64,000 nucleotides of DNA from an uncultured Bacilli bacterium (GCA_934120015.1 CAKOTD010000001.1:65989-129988), one strand, 5' to 3'. Counted from the first letter of the stretch, positions 8,844 through 19,270 are shown. Notes: generated by a model from the sequence alone, not told the origin. Numbers and translations are program-made.

Positions 8844-9467
8844 TTATTTTATTAAATCTTTAACAGGTTTATAGGTTAAACGATAACCATCAATTAATCC
8901 ATATCTATTTATAGCTTCAATATGTTTTTTTGTAGGGTACCCTTTGTGTGATTTAAATCCATATTCAGGATATTTCTTATCTACTTCATACATCAAATGA
9001 TCCCTAGTGACTTTAGCAATTACAGAGGCAGCAGCAATACTTATACTTTTAGCATCACCTTTTATAATACTTAAGTATTCTATATTCAAATCTGGAAGAG
9101 GCATAGCATCTGTTAATATATAATCAGGTTTTAATTTTAGAGAAGCTTCTTCAATAGCAATCATCATAGCCTTTCTTGATGCTTCATAAATATTTATCCT
9201 ATCAATTTCCTTATTATCAACAATCCCAATACCATAAGCTAAACAATTATTTTTAATATACTCAAAACATTCTTCACGCTTTTTTTCAGATAGTTGTTTA
9301 GAGTCGGTTAAACCATCTAGTTTAAAATTCTGTGGTAATACACAACAAGCTGCAACAACAGGTCCAAATAATGGTCCTCTTCCCGCTTCATCAGTTCCAC
9401 CAATATACTTGTAACCTTTTTTATATAAAGCATTTTCATATTCATATAAATTATAATTAGTTCTCAT
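8844..9467 (-). CDS. rnhB: Ribonuclease HII
   Basis: Cleaves the RNA strand of RNA-DNA hybrids and removes misincorporated ribonucleotides, using metal ions. The catalytic GGTDEAGRG motif holds Asp26 and Glu27. Further conserved blocks are LTDSKQLSEKKRE, YILTDAMPLP with an Asp, and SVIAKVTRDHLM. At 207 residues it is a normal short-form RNase HII without the N-terminal extension seen in RNase HIII. It is a single gene between the two-component system and a Fic gene. Confidence 0.95.
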   Translation of the reverse strand: MRTNYNLYEYENALYKKGYKYIGGTDEAGRGPLFGPVVAACCVLPQNFKLDGLTDSKQLSEKKREECFEYIKNNCLAYGIGIVDNKEIDRINIYEASRKAMMIAIEEASLKLKPDYILTDAMPLPDLNIEYLSIIKGDAKSISIAAASVIAKVTRDHLMYEVDKKYPEYGFKSHKGYPTKKHIEAINRYGLIDGYRLTYKPVKDLIK

Positions 9468-9519
9468 AAATCACCATTCCTAGCTTAATCTTATCACATT
9501 TGAAATCTTTAGTAAATAA

Positions 9520-9541
9520 AAGGATGCATCATATGCATCCT
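9520..9541 (-). terminator. Terminator of the Fic gene
   Basis: Minus-strand stem GGATGCAT-ATG-ATGCATCC followed by TTTTATTT. The flanking 22 bases at 9508-9529 are identical to those of the terminator near 10693-10714. Confidence 0.75.
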
Positions 9542-9546
9542 AGCAA

Positions 9547-10542
9547 CTACACTTTATAATACATTTGATTTTTACTAGTTGGCTTATTTGGAATAGTTAG
9601 TTCAACAAAGCCTTCTTTAATAGCAGGATCCAAATATGTTGTTCTTAATGTTTCTTTTGATTTAATGTCTAATCTTTTCATTATTTGATTGGCTGTAAGT
9701 GGTACACCATTATCCATAACATTTAATAATTTATTAATATTAATTGAGGTTTCTGTAATTGGAGGTAATGATGTATTAAGTAATTCATTCAAAACTTCAT
9801 CAATCATTTTTAACATAAATTCAATAAATTCATTTGAATTTGCTGATTTATGACAATTAGCAATAGCGTTATAATATTCATTCTGATATTTTTTTATTTG
9901 ACTTTCAATCGGTAAATATTTGAAAAAACTTTTCCAATTTGATAGTATTATGTTTTGCCATAGTCTTACTGTTCTTCCATTGCCATCACTAAATGGATGT
10001 ATAAAAACAAATTCATAGTGGAAAACAGATGATAGGATTAGAGGATGAATAGAATTCTTGTTCTTTTTCATCCAATTGAATAATTGATGCATTAAATAAT
10101 CAACTTGTTCCGGTGGTGGACAAACATGAATACAATTACCATTACTATCAAAAACACCCTCATTCCCTGTCCTAAATACGCCTGATAATTCCACGGTTTT
10201 ATGTGTCATTATACCATGAATTTTTTTCAAATCTTTAATCAAATATGGATTTACATTATCAATCATGTCATATGCTTCATAGGCATTTAATACTTCCTGA
10301 ATTTCTTTTTGAGGTCCAAGAACAGTCTTACCATCTATTACAGCTTTAACTTGATTAAGAGATAACGAATTGGCCTCTATTGCTAAAGAAGAGTGGATTG
10401 ATTTAATCTTATTATTTCTTCTTAAATTTGGCATTTTGTCCAAGTTTTTATAATTATCCATTTTACCTATCTTTTCCATAATAGAAGAAACATATTCTAA
10501 CATCCTATTAGTTATAGAAAATTGTGGAATATAATTATCCAT
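9547..10542 (-). CDS. Fic-domain protein (probable AMPylase)
   Basis: Fic/DOC-family protein of 331 residues that probably transfers AMP from ATP to a target protein. The active-site loop HPFSDGNGR is intact at residues 182-190. An N-terminal segment SSLAIEANSL (51-60) looks like the inhibitory helix of class II Fic proteins, with Glu56 as candidate blocking residue, although the usual Gly/Asn after it is Ala. The C-terminal 60 residues (LTANQIMKRLDIKSKETLR) look like a winged helix. No antitoxin gene is adjacent. The substrate is unknown and it may be self-regulating. Confidence 0.88.
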   Translation of the reverse strand: MDNYIPQFSITNRMLEYVSSIMEKIGKMDNYKNLDKMPNLRRNNKIKSIHSSLAIEANSLSLNQVKAVIDGKTVLGPQKEIQEVLNAYEAYDMIDNVNPYLIKDLKKIHGIMTHKTVELSGVFRTGNEGVFDSNGNCIHVCPPPEQVDYLMHQLFNWMKKNKNSIHPLILSSVFHYEFVFIHPFSDGNGRTVRLWQNIILSNWKSFFKYLPIESQIKKYQNEYYNAIANCHKSANSNEFIEFMLKMIDEVLNELLNTSLPPITETSININKLLNVMDNGVPLTANQIMKRLDIKSKETLRTTYLDPAIKEGFVELTIPNKPTSKNQMYYKV

Positions 10543-10707
10543 TAAAATCGCCTCACTTTATGTATATATTTATTATACAACAAAAATGTCTATTTATCAA
10601 TTTATCTTGCTTAATTCCTACTTAATTCTTGCTTATTATTATTTTTTATATCTAAAGTAATTTGAATTCATAATTAACTATATCTAAAAATTTTTAGTAA
10701 ATAAAAG

Positions 10708-10725
10708 GATGCATTATCTGCATCC
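10708..10725 (-). terminator. Terminator of the DUF2207 gene
   Basis: Minus-strand GGATGCA-GATAA-TGCATCC followed by TTTTATTTACT. The TAA stop of the gene (10716-10714) is in the loop. The 22 bases at 10693-10714 are an exact copy of 9508-9529. Confidence 0.75.
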
Positions 10726-12408
10726 CCCTCCAGAGCCTCCACCAAAGGAACCTCCACCTCCGCCACCGCTAGAGAATCCTCCTCCACCAGAGGAATAGTT
10801 TTGTGCTGCACTTCTTGCTGAAGAAGCACTACTAATACTATGTGAAGATATAGAGTCAATCCACATAATATTCACATAATCAAATCCATAATTATTGTTT
10901 TCAATTAATTCAGGATATAAAGTTTTAAATTGTTTTGCAACTTCTTTAGCAATACCAAATATTTGGGCAAATATTAAATATTCTTCCCAAAGCATTACTT
11001 CGATTGGTTCTTTTTTCTTTATTAGTGAAAATTCTTTTAAATATTTTTTTAAACCTGCAAGCTTAACTGCTTCTTCATATAAGTACTGATCTAATGTATA
11101 TTCTTTTGTTTTAAACAATTTTCCTCTTTCAGTAACTGTAATATGACCACTATTTACATACTCATCACGTATAGAATGTTCAACTTTATCAAACCATTTA
11201 AAAAACTTACTATAATTACTTGAACACCATTTCTTTAGTTCATTTTCTTCAAGTATTCTATCTTTACTGGCAACAACCATCATATCATATAAACTTTGTT
11301 CATAAGTTGTATCAAAAGTACAATTACCCAAATCAATAGCTATAACTTCTTTTTCACCTAATAATTTCTTCTTTTTTTGTTTAACAATTTTAATCTTACC
11401 AACTTTAAGCCATTTTAATAAAACAGCCCCAAGTAAATCTTCTTTTTTTCGATTTAGTTTATAAACATTAGATAAAAAATATGCTTTAAATAAATCCTTA
11501 TTACAAGGTATGTCTCTAAAATTATTTATATTTTTATTATCAATATTTGTTTTAATATATTTAGTTCTTTTTTGTGTTTTAACTATCACAAATAATACTA
11601 TAATATATGGTAAAAAACTAAACACAATAGTAAGAATAACACTTATAACTGAAGAAACACTTAATTTATTACCATAATCATAGTCAAAAGTCCCCTCTTC
11701 GGCCTTTTCATAAAAATCATTAAAGGTATGATAATCACTTATATAATTATCTGTTTTAAATGTTTCAAGTGGATATTTAACAAGAAGAACGGCATACTCA
11801 TCTGATGTAAAATATCTGTTTTCAACACTTGACATAGAAATGACACCATTATCAACATACGCATATCCTTTATATCCATATCCCCATACATCTAATGTAT
11901 CTTCATAATAATTAGGCCCTTTTACTGTAACAGTAAACGTTTTTGGAGCTGGGTCCATACTATCATTTACAAACTTCCAATATAAAACTTGTGCATCATC
12001 AACATTATAAATAATATCTGATACATCATATGTAAGAGTATAAGTATGTCTTCCATAACTACCCATACCCCAACATAATTCAATACCACTACTAGTATAG
12101 TTAATACCATTTTTATTTCTTTTAGTATCAAGTGTTCCACTAGTATTCCAGCTTGTTTGATAATTATATCGTTCCCCATTTTCTGACACATGAAAATTAC
12201 TAATCTCACTATTACCTAAACTTCCCATAGGCTTATAAACTTCGGTACCTTTATCTACACTCATATCCCAAACTTCAGTTATTTTAGCATTCCCATATTC
12301 ATCTAAAACAGCAGTAATATCAATACTATAAATTGTATTGGCTTTAGCAAAGCCTACCATACTAAATAACAAAAGTAATGAGAAAAATAAATATTTTATT
12401 CTTTTCAT
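10714..12408 (-). CDS. DUF2207-domain membrane protein
   Basis: Secreted/membrane protein of about 564 residues. I set the start at 12408 (MKRIKYLF) because GGAGGAAA precedes it; the longer reading frame has no such site. It has a signal peptide (about 1-24), an extracytoplasmic beta-rich DUF2207 domain (about 25-250), a membrane segment rich in I, V and F, and a cytoplasmic domain of some 240 residues. The tail is Ser/Ala then Gly-rich (SSGGGGFSSGGGG) and ends GGCR. This architecture is widespread in Gram-positive bacteria and no biochemical role is known to me. It is a single gene with its own terminator. Confidence 0.85.
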   Translation of the reverse strand: MKRIKYLFFSLLLLFSMVGFAKANTIYSIDITAVLDEYGNAKITEVWDMSVDKGTEVYKPMGSLGNSEISNFHVSENGERYNYQTSWNTSGTLDTKRNKNGINYTSSGIELCWGMGSYGRHTYTLTYDVSDIIYNVDDAQVLYWKFVNDSMDPAPKTFTVTVKGPNYYEDTLDVWGYGYKGYAYVDNGVISMSSVENRYFTSDEYAVLLVKYPLETFKTDNYISDYHTFNDFYEKAEEGTFDYDYGNKLSVSSVISVILTIVFSFLPYIIVLFVIVKTQKRTKYIKTNIDNKNINNFRDIPCNKDLFKAYFLSNVYKLNRKKEDLLGAVLLKWLKVGKIKIVKQKKKKLLGEKEVIAIDLGNCTFDTTYEQSLYDMMVVASKDRILEENELKKWCSSNYSKFFKWFDKVEHSIRDEYVNSGHITVTERGKLFKTKEYTLDQYLYEEAVKLAGLKKYLKEFSLIKKKEPIEVMLWEEYLIFAQIFGIAKEVAKQFKTLYPELIENNNYGFDYVNIMWIDSISSHSISSASSARSAAQNYSSGGGGFSSGGGGGGSFGGGSGGGCR

Positions 12409-12445
12409 ACATTTCCTCCTACCAACATTATACACAAAATGTTCT

Positions 12446-14827
12446 CTATTTAACAACAATACTTACTAACTTTTTAGGAATTGTTACAATTTTAGCAATT
12501 TCCTTACCATCAATATAATTTTTGACATTGGAAATATCAAGAGCAAGTTTTTCCATTTCTTCTTTTGATGTTTCTGTAGATACAACTATCTTACCCCTTA
12601 CTTTTCCATTAACTTGAACAACCATTTCAAATTCTTCATCAATCATTTTACTTTCATCGAAACTTGGCCAAGTAGCATAAGTAATAGTATCATTATTACC
12701 TAGTCTTTGCCATAATTCTTCAGTTATATGAGGAGCAATTGGATTCAATAATTTTAAGAAATTAAGAGCATATTCTCTTGGAAAAACATTTTCTTTATAT
12801 ACAGCATTAATAAAGACCATCATTGAACTTATTGCTGTATTAAAATTCATTGTTTCATAATCTTCAGTTACTTTTTTTACTGTCTGATGATATACTTTTT
12901 CAAGTTTTTTATTTTCTTCATCTTTTATTTTATCTTCTTCAGTATAAAGTCTCCAAATTCTTTCTAAGAATTTTTTAGCACCATCTATGCCATTTGGATC
13001 CCAAGGTTTAGCAGCATCAATAGGCCCCATAAACATTTCATATAATCTTAATGAATCAGCCCCATAATTATTAACCATTTCATCAGGATTAACAACATTT
13101 CCTTTTGATTTACTCATTTTTTCACCATTTGATCCAAGAATCATACCTTGATGTCTAAGTTTCTTAAAAGGTTCTTTAACTGGACAAATACCCTTATCAT
13201 ATAAATAATTATTCCACATCCTAGAATATAATAAATGTCCAACAGCATGCTCAGGGCCACCCATGTATAAATCAACAGGCATCCAGTGTTCAAGCAAACG
13301 TTTGTCAGCAAGTTCTTTATCATTATGTGGATCTATATATCTTAAGAAATACCAAGAAGAACCAGCTGATCCAGGCATTGTTGATGTTTCTCTTTTACCA
13401 TCAGGAGTATTCACCCAATCTACTGCCTTTTCAAGAGGTGAAGCGCCTGTTTTACTTGGACTATAATCTTCTAAAGAAGGAAGAACTAGTGGTAATTCAT
13501 CATCTTCTAAGACTCTTGTACCACCATTATTTAGATGAATAATAGGAATGGGTTCTCCCCAATATCTTTGACGAGCAAATATCCATTCACGAAGACGATA
13601 ATTTACTTTTTTAGTTCCAATTTTTTTATCTTCAAGCCACTCTATCATTTTGTTAATAGCGTCTTCTTTATTTAAACCATCTAAAAATTCTGAATTAATA
13701 TGAATTCCATCACCCGTATATGCTTCTTTTGCTATATCACCACCTGATATAACAGGGATAATTTCAATACCATATTTTGTAGCAAAAGCAAAATCCCTTG
13801 TATCATGAGCAGGAACAGCCATAATAGCACCTGTTCCATATGTAGATAAAACATAATCAGCAATCCAAATAGGTATTTCTTTTCCATTTACAGGATTAAT
13901 GGCATATGCCCCTGTAAAAACACCTGTTTTTTCTTTACTAAGTTCGGTTCTTTCCAAATCTGATTTAGAGGCACAAATCTTTTTGTATTCAGTTACTTTA
14001 TCTTTTTGTTCATCTGTTACAATACTATCTACAAGTTCATGTTCAGGAGATAATACACAATATGTTGCTCCAAATAATGTATCACATCTTGTTGTAAATA
14101 CAGTAAATGTTTTATCACTATTCTTAATCTTAAAGATAACATGTGCTCCTACAGACTTACCAATCCAATTTCGTTGCATTTCTTTAGTTGATTCAGGCCA
14201 ATCAACTTCATTTAAACCATCAAGAAGTCTTTCAGCATATTTAGGAATATCAATAACCCATTGTTTCATATTTTTTCTAACAACAGGATATCCCCCACGT
14301 TCACTTTTTCCATCAATGATTTCATCATTTGCAAGTACTGTACCAAGTTCTTCACACCAATTAACCGGCATTTCTACTAATCTTGCATAGCCATCTAAAT
14401 ATAATTGCTTAAAAATCCATTGCGTCCACTTATAGAATGATGGATCACAAGTTGATATAACTCTTGACCAATCAAAAGACATACCTAGCATTTTTAATTG
14501 TTTTGTAAAAGTTTCAATATTCTTTTTAGTAAAGCCTTCAGGATGATTACCAGTCTTAATTGCATATTGTTCAGCAGGAAGACCAAATGAATCAAATCCC
14601 ATTGGGTGTAAAACATTATACCCTTGCATTCTCTTCATTCTTGAGATTATATCAGTTGCTGTATAACCTTCAGGATGCCCTACATGTAAACCTTGACCTG
14701 ATGGGTATGGAAACATATCAAGTGCATAATATTTTGGTTTACTAAAATCCCATACATCTGTCTTAAAAGTTTCATTTTCTTCCCAATATTTTTGCCATTT
14801 CTTTTCTATTTCTGTAAAATTATACAT
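12446..14827 (-). CDS. leuS: Leucyl-tRNA synthetase
   Basis: Class I synthetase of 793 residues that charges tRNA-Leu. The HIGH-type motif [12 protein letters not shown] is near residue 47 and the [14 protein letters not shown] motif near 572. Between them lie the CP1 editing domain ([14 protein letters not shown] and the [24 protein letters not shown] block) and the [11 protein letters not shown] segment. The anticodon-binding and C-terminal domains are complete. It follows a small membrane-protein gene without a gap and is controlled by a leucine-type T-box upstream. Confidence 0.97.
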   Translation of the reverse strand: MYNFTEIEKKWQKYWEENETFKTDVWDFSKPKYYALDMFPYPSGQGLHVGHPEGYTATDIISRMKRMQGYNVLHPMGFDSFGLPAEQYAIKTGNHPEGFTKKNIETFTKQLKMLGMSFDWSRVISTCDPSFYKWTQWIFKQLYLDGYARLVEMPVNWCEELGTVLANDEIIDGKSERGGYPVVRKNMKQWVIDIPKYAERLLDGLNEVDWPESTKEMQRNWIGKSVGAHVIFKIKNSDKTFTVFTTRCDTLFGATYCVLSPEHELVDSIVTDEQKDKVTEYKKICASKSDLERTELSKEKTGVFTGAYAINPVNGKEIPIWIADYVLSTYGTGAIMAVPAHDTRDFAFATKYGIEIIPVISGGDIAKEAYTGDGIHINSEFLDGLNKEDAINKMIEWLEDKKIGTKKVNYRLREWIFARQRYWGEPIPIIHLNNGGTRVLEDDELPLVLPSLEDYSPSKTGASPLEKAVDWVNTPDGKRETSTMPGSAGSSWYFLRYIDPHNDKELADKRLLEHWMPVDLYMGGPEHAVGHLLYSRMWNNYLYDKGICPVKEPFKKLRHQGMILGSNGEKMSKSKGNVVNPDEMVNNYGADSLRLYEMFMGPIDAAKPWDPNGIDGAKKFLERIWRLYTEEDKIKDEENKKLEKVYHQTVKKVTEDYETMNFNTAISSMMVFINAVYKENVFPREYALNFLKLLNPIAPHITEELWQRLGNNDTITYATWPSFDESKMIDEEFEMVVQVNGKVRGKIVVSTETSKEEMEKLALDISNVKNYIDGKEIAKIVTIPKKLVSIVVK

Positions 14828-15172
14828 TTATTTTCCTTCTTTCTTCTTTAAATATTTTCCTAATAAACTATACATACCTAATATAAGGATAATTAACACA
14901 ACAAATGCTACCATAAGTTTTAATATTATATTATCGATAAATTCTATTATTACAAATGTTGTAGCAATTATAAATGAATTTGTGAGCGCTACTAAATTAG
15001 CAAGTACTTTTATATTTATCTTATCATAATTGATTTTGTACCTTTTTTGTAAAAACAGGGCTTCTGTACTATTTTTAATATTTGAAATCTTTTTCTTCTT
15101 AGAAATAACAAATAAAAAGTAAAATAAATAAACTACTACAAATACAATAAAAAATGATAATACCAATTCCAT
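14828..15172 (-). CDS. Small three-segment membrane protein upstream of leuS
   Basis: Unrecognised 114-residue membrane protein with three hydrophobic segments (about 2-22, 56-78 and 84-104) separated by a basic loop with an AEALFLQKRYKINY-like stretch (actual residues TEALFLQKRYKINYDK). Its stop abuts the leuS start, and it is the first gene after the T-box, so it is made when leucyl-tRNA is short. That could link it to leucine supply, but its sequence shows no transporter motif. No function is assigned. Confidence 0.7.
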   Translation of the reverse strand: MELVLSFFIVFVVVYLFYFLFVISKKKKISNIKNSTEALFLQKRYKINYDKINIKVLANLVALTNSFIIATTFVIIEFIDNIILKLMVAFVVLIILILGMYSLLGKYLKKKEGK

Positions 15173-15188
15173 AAAATCCCTCCAAATA

Positions 15189-15252
15189 TAAAAAGATACT
15201 ATAAATTTAAGGGCGAATATATCCGCGGTACCACCTTAATTCATAGTATCTC
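15189..15252 (-). terminator. T-box conditional terminator
   Basis: The minus-strand arms AGATACTATGAATTAAGG and CCTTAAATTTATAGTATCT pair and are followed by TTTTTAT. The 5' arm overlaps the T-box antiterminator, so the two structures exclude each other. Confidence 0.85.
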
Positions 15253-15404
15253 TATGCACTTTCATTTTTAACGCAAATTACTCGTCATATACTTTCATAT
15301 ATGAAGCTCCAAAGTAAGTTCATATCATTCATTAAAAGTTTTCACCAGCCACTTTTTCTCTAAATAAATAAATTAATACTACTACTCTTTTTCAACGCTA
15401 TAAC
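15189..15404 (-). promoter_or_regulatory. T-box leader, leucine-type
   Basis: RNA leader read on the minus strand ahead of the small membrane-protein gene and leuS. The T-box core AAGGTGGTACCGCGG lies at about 15222-15238. The stem I specifier region reads GAACTTACTTTGGAGC, and by alignment with leuS T-boxes the specifier is CTT (Leu). When tRNA-Leu is uncharged its CCA end should pair with the T-box and favour the antiterminator, allowing leuS transcription. Confidence 0.88.
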
Positions 15405-15410
15405 AACTAT

Positions 15411-15439
15411 ATTATAATATATCTATTCTATATATTCAA
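15411..15439 (-). promoter_or_regulatory. Sigma-A promoter of the T-box/leuS unit
   Basis: On the minus strand TTGAAT (15439-15434), a 17-base spacer and TATAAT (15416-15411). Transcription should start near 15404, just ahead of stem I of the T-box. Confidence 0.75.
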
Positions 15440-17816
15440 GTAATTTTAAGAACAAATTTACATATCTTCCTTCTAATTTTTTCTTTTGTAACTTTCTTAT
15501 AGCAATCCTCTTTTTGTTAATAGTTAAATCTGAAAACATTATATTATCAATTCTTTCCTTCATTTCAGTTTCTATTTGAAGATCGTTTAGTATTGATACA
15601 ATCTCATCATTCATAATACGATTACTATCAATATTAATATTATCACCAGATATATTTATTAATAAATTACCTATTGTTGAAACATTATCAACCTCTACAA
15701 TAAAATCATTTTCATCTTCATAACTATTATAATTAACATTTGTATTATTAATCTGGACATTTATATTTTCTGGACTCTGAGTATTTCTAAATCTTATTTT
15801 ATAATTACGAAAGTCAGAAATAACTCCTGTTTTTCCACTAGCAGGCTTAATACTTAAAATATAATTATTTGGCATATATTGATATTCTATTTTGGTTAAT
15901 ATATAAAAACCTTGATTACACATATAGCTTATTCCATCATCTTCATATAAATTATATATATTATTTTGTCCAGGAAATACTTGAATCTCCATGTTTTTAG
16001 GTGCATCAGTATTATTGCCATCATTAAGTGAACTTGGTATAATACCACCTGCTTTTACAAACACAGGATAATCTTCATCTTTTACAAAATATATATATTT
16101 TTTATTTCCAGTAAATTTTTTGCCAGAGAAATATTCATACCACATGCCATCAGGTAAATAAAAACGATGAATCACTCTGTTCATATCTAAATCCTTTTTA
16201 TCTATTATAGGAGCTACAAACATTTCACTTCCAAAGTAATACTCATTTCTATATATACTATCATCATACATTTTAAGTACTTTATAATATAATGGTTTTA
16301 TTAAAGGAGTTCCATATCTATGATTTTTATACATTTCAGTATATAAATATGGAATTAATTTATGCCTTAATTTCAAATATTCTCTAACAATACGATATGT
16401 TTTTACTTCCCAAAGCCATGGTTCCCTTTTATAATATTTTCCTCCAGCTGCTCCAAATTTAAAAATTGGACTAAAAACACCTAATTGCACAAATCTTGTA
16501 TATAATTCATTATCTTCAATTCCCTTATGAAATCCACCAATGTCATGACTCCACCAACTAACACCAATGTTGGTTGCACTTAAATTATGAAAGGGAATTT
16601 TTTTAAGTGTATTCCAATTTACAATTGAATTTCCAGAATATAAAACTGGATATCTATGTGGAACTGTTAAAGCATTGTTAGTTAACAAAAGGATTCTTTT
16701 ATTTAAACTTAAAACATTTGCACTATGATATATATTTAACATAAGTTGAACATTTTTATCAATATTTGCGTCATTTATCCACAAAGCATCTATTCCTCTA
16801 TCCAAGAGCGGTTTGATTAGAAAATTAAAATATGCTACAAAATGTTGGCCACTGAATGCATTAAATGGAATTATAATATCATTACTTCCAATAAAACTTT
16901 TGTACTTATCATAATTTTCTTCAAATGGATAAATTCCAGGTGTTGGATCTATACTTAAACCAAGCTTAATACCATGACTATGAATTATATTAATAAATCT
17001 TTGAGGATCTTCAAAATAATTTTTATTAAAAGTAAATCCTGACAAAAGTCTATTGTCATTTTCATAATTTCTAATGTGCCAATCATGATTTAATAGAATA
17101 AGTGATATTGGTATTTCATTATCATAAAATTCTTTAATTAATTCATTTAATTCATTTTCATTATATTCTACATCCCTACTCCACCAGTTGCCTAGGGCAT
17201 ATCTTGGAATAAGAGGTGGAAAACCTGTTAGTTTATAATAATCAATTAAACATGTACCAAAATCAGTCAAATAAACAAATAGATATAAATCAATGTCTTT
17301 CCCACTTCTTTTCTCAGTATCACCATTTTCAAGTACTATAGGATTTTTTGAATCATCAATACATGAAAATCCGTCTATTGAAAATAAACCCTTAACAAAA
17401 TTTATTTTGCCATCAGCATCTGTTAATAATTTACCAGGCGTTCCAAAATTTCGTATTTCAGGATGATTATAATGCCATACCCTATTAGAGTTTAAAACTT
17501 CTACTTTCAAATTAGCGTCTGGAATAAGTGAACTTGCTTTAAATGGTCTATTCTTTTTATAAGTTAGTTTAAAGTACTTTGTTTCAATTTTAATTTTTTC
17601 AGGTTCATCAATTAAATTATATTGGACCTGATTAAAATTTCTATTCTTTGCAAACACAGTTGGTCTATCTTCAAAATTACCATCTTCACTATATTCTAAT
17701 CGAATTAGGGATTCAGTTAAAATAGTAAAACGATATTTTTCACCCTGTATAACATTTTCATGCAATGGTTTAGAATTTTCATAATCATAGCCTAATTGTT
17801 TACTAATTGTATTCAC
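15423..17816 (-). CDS. Glycoside hydrolase family 31 alpha-glucosidase-like protein
   Basis: Probable cytoplasmic alpha-glucosidase or related alpha-glycosidase, 797 residues, no signal peptide. An N-terminal beta domain is followed by a TIM barrel with LGNWWSRD, LLNHDWHIRN, a nucleophile region DALWINDANID near residue 343, and WWSHDIGGFHKG near 422 with the likely acid/base Asp. The C-terminal beta domains hold the GGIIPS and YEDDGISY blocks of GH31. The nucleophile region departs from the usual WxDMNEP form, so substrate specificity is unsure. It lies 15 bases from the pyruvate kinase-like gene and probably shares its transcript. Confidence 0.88.
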   Translation of the reverse strand: MNTISKQLGYDYENSKPLHENVIQGEKYRFTILTESLIRLEYSEDGNFEDRPTVFAKNRNFNQVQYNLIDEPEKIKIETKYFKLTYKKNRPFKASSLIPDANLKVEVLNSNRVWHYNHPEIRNFGTPGKLLTDADGKINFVKGLFSIDGFSCIDDSKNPIVLENGDTEKRSGKDIDLYLFVYLTDFGTCLIDYYKLTGFPPLIPRYALGNWWSRDVEYNENELNELIKEFYDNEIPISLILLNHDWHIRNYENDNRLLSGFTFNKNYFEDPQRFINIIHSHGIKLGLSIDPTPGIYPFEENYDKYKSFIGSNDIIIPFNAFSGQHFVAYFNFLIKPLLDRGIDALWINDANIDKNVQLMLNIYHSANVLSLNKRILLLTNNALTVPHRYPVLYSGNSIVNWNTLKKIPFHNLSATNIGVSWWSHDIGGFHKGIEDNELYTRFVQLGVFSPIFKFGAAGGKYYKREPWLWEVKTYRIVREYLKLRHKLIPYLYTEMYKNHRYGTPLIKPLYYKVLKMYDDSIYRNEYYFGSEMFVAPIIDKKDLDMNRVIHRFYLPDGMWYEYFSGKKFTGNKKYIYFVKDEDYPVFVKAGGIIPSSLNDGNNTDAPKNMEIQVFPGQNNIYNLYEDDGISYMCNQGFYILTKIEYQYMPNNYILSIKPASGKTGVISDFRNYKIRFRNTQSPENINVQINNTNVNYNSYEDENDFIVEVDNVSTIGNLLINISGDNINIDSNRIMNDEIVSILNDLQIETEMKERIDNIMFSDLTINKKRIAIRKLQKKKLEGRYVNLFLKLLEYIE

Positions 17817-17831
17817 GCTAGCACCCTCTTT

Positions 17832-19235
17832 TTATAATTCTTCTATTTTCATAAAATTAGTATGTTTTACTTTACTAAATGGATAACCTCCTGTAATAAT
17901 AATTTTATCAGATTCGTTTGTTTTCATAATAGATTTAGTACATTTTTTAGCTATTTCTATTATGTCATCAAAACTACTTATCTCACTTATTAAAACAGGA
18001 TAAACTCCATATCTTAAAGATAAATTTTTAATTACATCAACATTTGGACTTAAAGCTATTACTGGACAATTTGGTCGGAAATGACTAAGTTTTTTTGCAG
18101 TATGACCACTAATTGTAGGAGATACTATAGCTAAACATTTTAACTTATTAGCACATTCTACAACACTATAGGAAACTGCACTAGTAACATCTTTTCCATC
18201 ATCTATATAATCTCTATTAAAGTTAGGCATTCCAGTTTCTGTTGCATATATAATTTTTTCTAAAATTTTAATTGTTTCAACAGGATATAAACCATTTGCA
18301 GTTTCATCAGACAATAGTATAACATCTGCTCCATCTATCACTGCATTTGAAACATCACTAACTTCAGCTCTTGTGGGCATTAAACTATTTTCCATAGAGG
18401 CTAAAAAATCCGTAGAAACAATCCCAATTTTACCTGCTTTTTTACACTTACTAATTATATTTTTCTGAATGATTGGTACATCTTCCATTGGCACTTCTGT
18501 TCCTAAATCACCACGAGCAATAATTACTCCATCACAAATTTTGATAATATCGTCTATTTCAGAAATTGCTTCTTCTTTTTCTATTTTGGCAAATATATCA
18601 ATATGATCATTACCAGATTCTATAAGTAGATCATTTACACTTAATACATCATCATAGGTAGATACTAAGGAAAGTGCTAAAAAATCAAAATTATTTTTAC
18701 AAGCAAATTTAATATCCTCTTTGTCTTTCTTATTTAGAAAAGGTACATCTAGTTTTATATTTTTAACAGTAATATTTGAACCAGTTTCTATTTCACCAGG
18801 TATAATAACTTCACACAATAAGTAATTTGAACCAATTTCAATAACACTAAGAACGATTTTTCCGTTATTAACCTTAATAATATCATTTGTCTTTAAATAT
18901 TTTACTAGATTATAATTACTTGAAAATTTAGTTTTATCACCAATTATATCATCCATATATATTCTAATTTTATCACCTTGAGATAAATATGCTTTATTGT
19001 TTTCAATTTTTCCAACTTTAATTTCAGGTCCAGCTATATCCATCATTATAGCTATTTTTTTGGAATATTCATCATTAAGTTTATTTATTTTATTAATAAT
19101 ATCTAAACAAAATTCATAACTACAATAACTCATATTAAATCTAGCAACATCCATACCATTAGAAAATAAATCTCTTAAAACATTTATATCTAAACATGAT
19201 TTACCCATCGTTACTATTACCTTAGTATTATTCAT
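17832..19235 (-). CDS. pyk: Divergent pyruvate kinase
   Basis: Pyruvate kinase fold, 467 residues, without the extra C-terminal PEP-utiliser domain of Bacillus Pyk. Catalytic elements are visible: ARFNMS (Arg and Asn/Ser of the phosphate site), DIAGPEIK near residue 65, FAKIEKEEA (Lys and Glu), IARGDLGTEVP near 237 and PTRAEVSDVSNAV. Several usually invariant positions differ: VTMGKS replaces the N-terminal TIGPAS block, NMSYCSYE replaces NFSHGSHE, and DIAGPE replaces DTKGPE. Activity or regulation may therefore be altered, or this may be a second copy beside a normal one elsewhere. Confidence 0.82.
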   Translation of the reverse strand: MNNTKVIVTMGKSCLDINVLRDLFSNGMDVARFNMSYCSYEFCLDIINKINKLNDEYSKKIAIMMDIAGPEIKVGKIENNKAYLSQGDKIRIYMDDIIGDKTKFSSNYNLVKYLKTNDIIKVNNGKIVLSVIEIGSNYLLCEVIIPGEIETGSNITVKNIKLDVPFLNKKDKEDIKFACKNNFDFLALSLVSTYDDVLSVNDLLIESGNDHIDIFAKIEKEEAISEIDDIIKICDGVIIARGDLGTEVPMEDVPIIQKNIISKCKKAGKIGIVSTDFLASMENSLMPTRAEVSDVSNAVIDGADVILLSDETANGLYPVETIKILEKIIYATETGMPNFNRDYIDDGKDVTSAVSYSVVECANKLKCLAIVSPTISGHTAKKLSHFRPNCPVIALSPNVDVIKNLSLRYGVYPVLISEISSFDDIIEIAKKCTKSIMKTNESDKIIITGGYPFSKVKHTNFMKIEEL

Positions 19236-19270
19236 ATTATCACCATTATAATTCTATCATATATATTTAA

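Noticed and set aside
10674..10859. Short reading frame over the glycine-rich end of the DUF2207 gene
   Set aside because: It is a shifted frame of the repetitive GGX codons, with no ribosome-binding site.
13141..14745. Several short frames antisense or shifted within leuS
   Set aside because: They overlap a fully conserved synthetase and have no supporting start sites.
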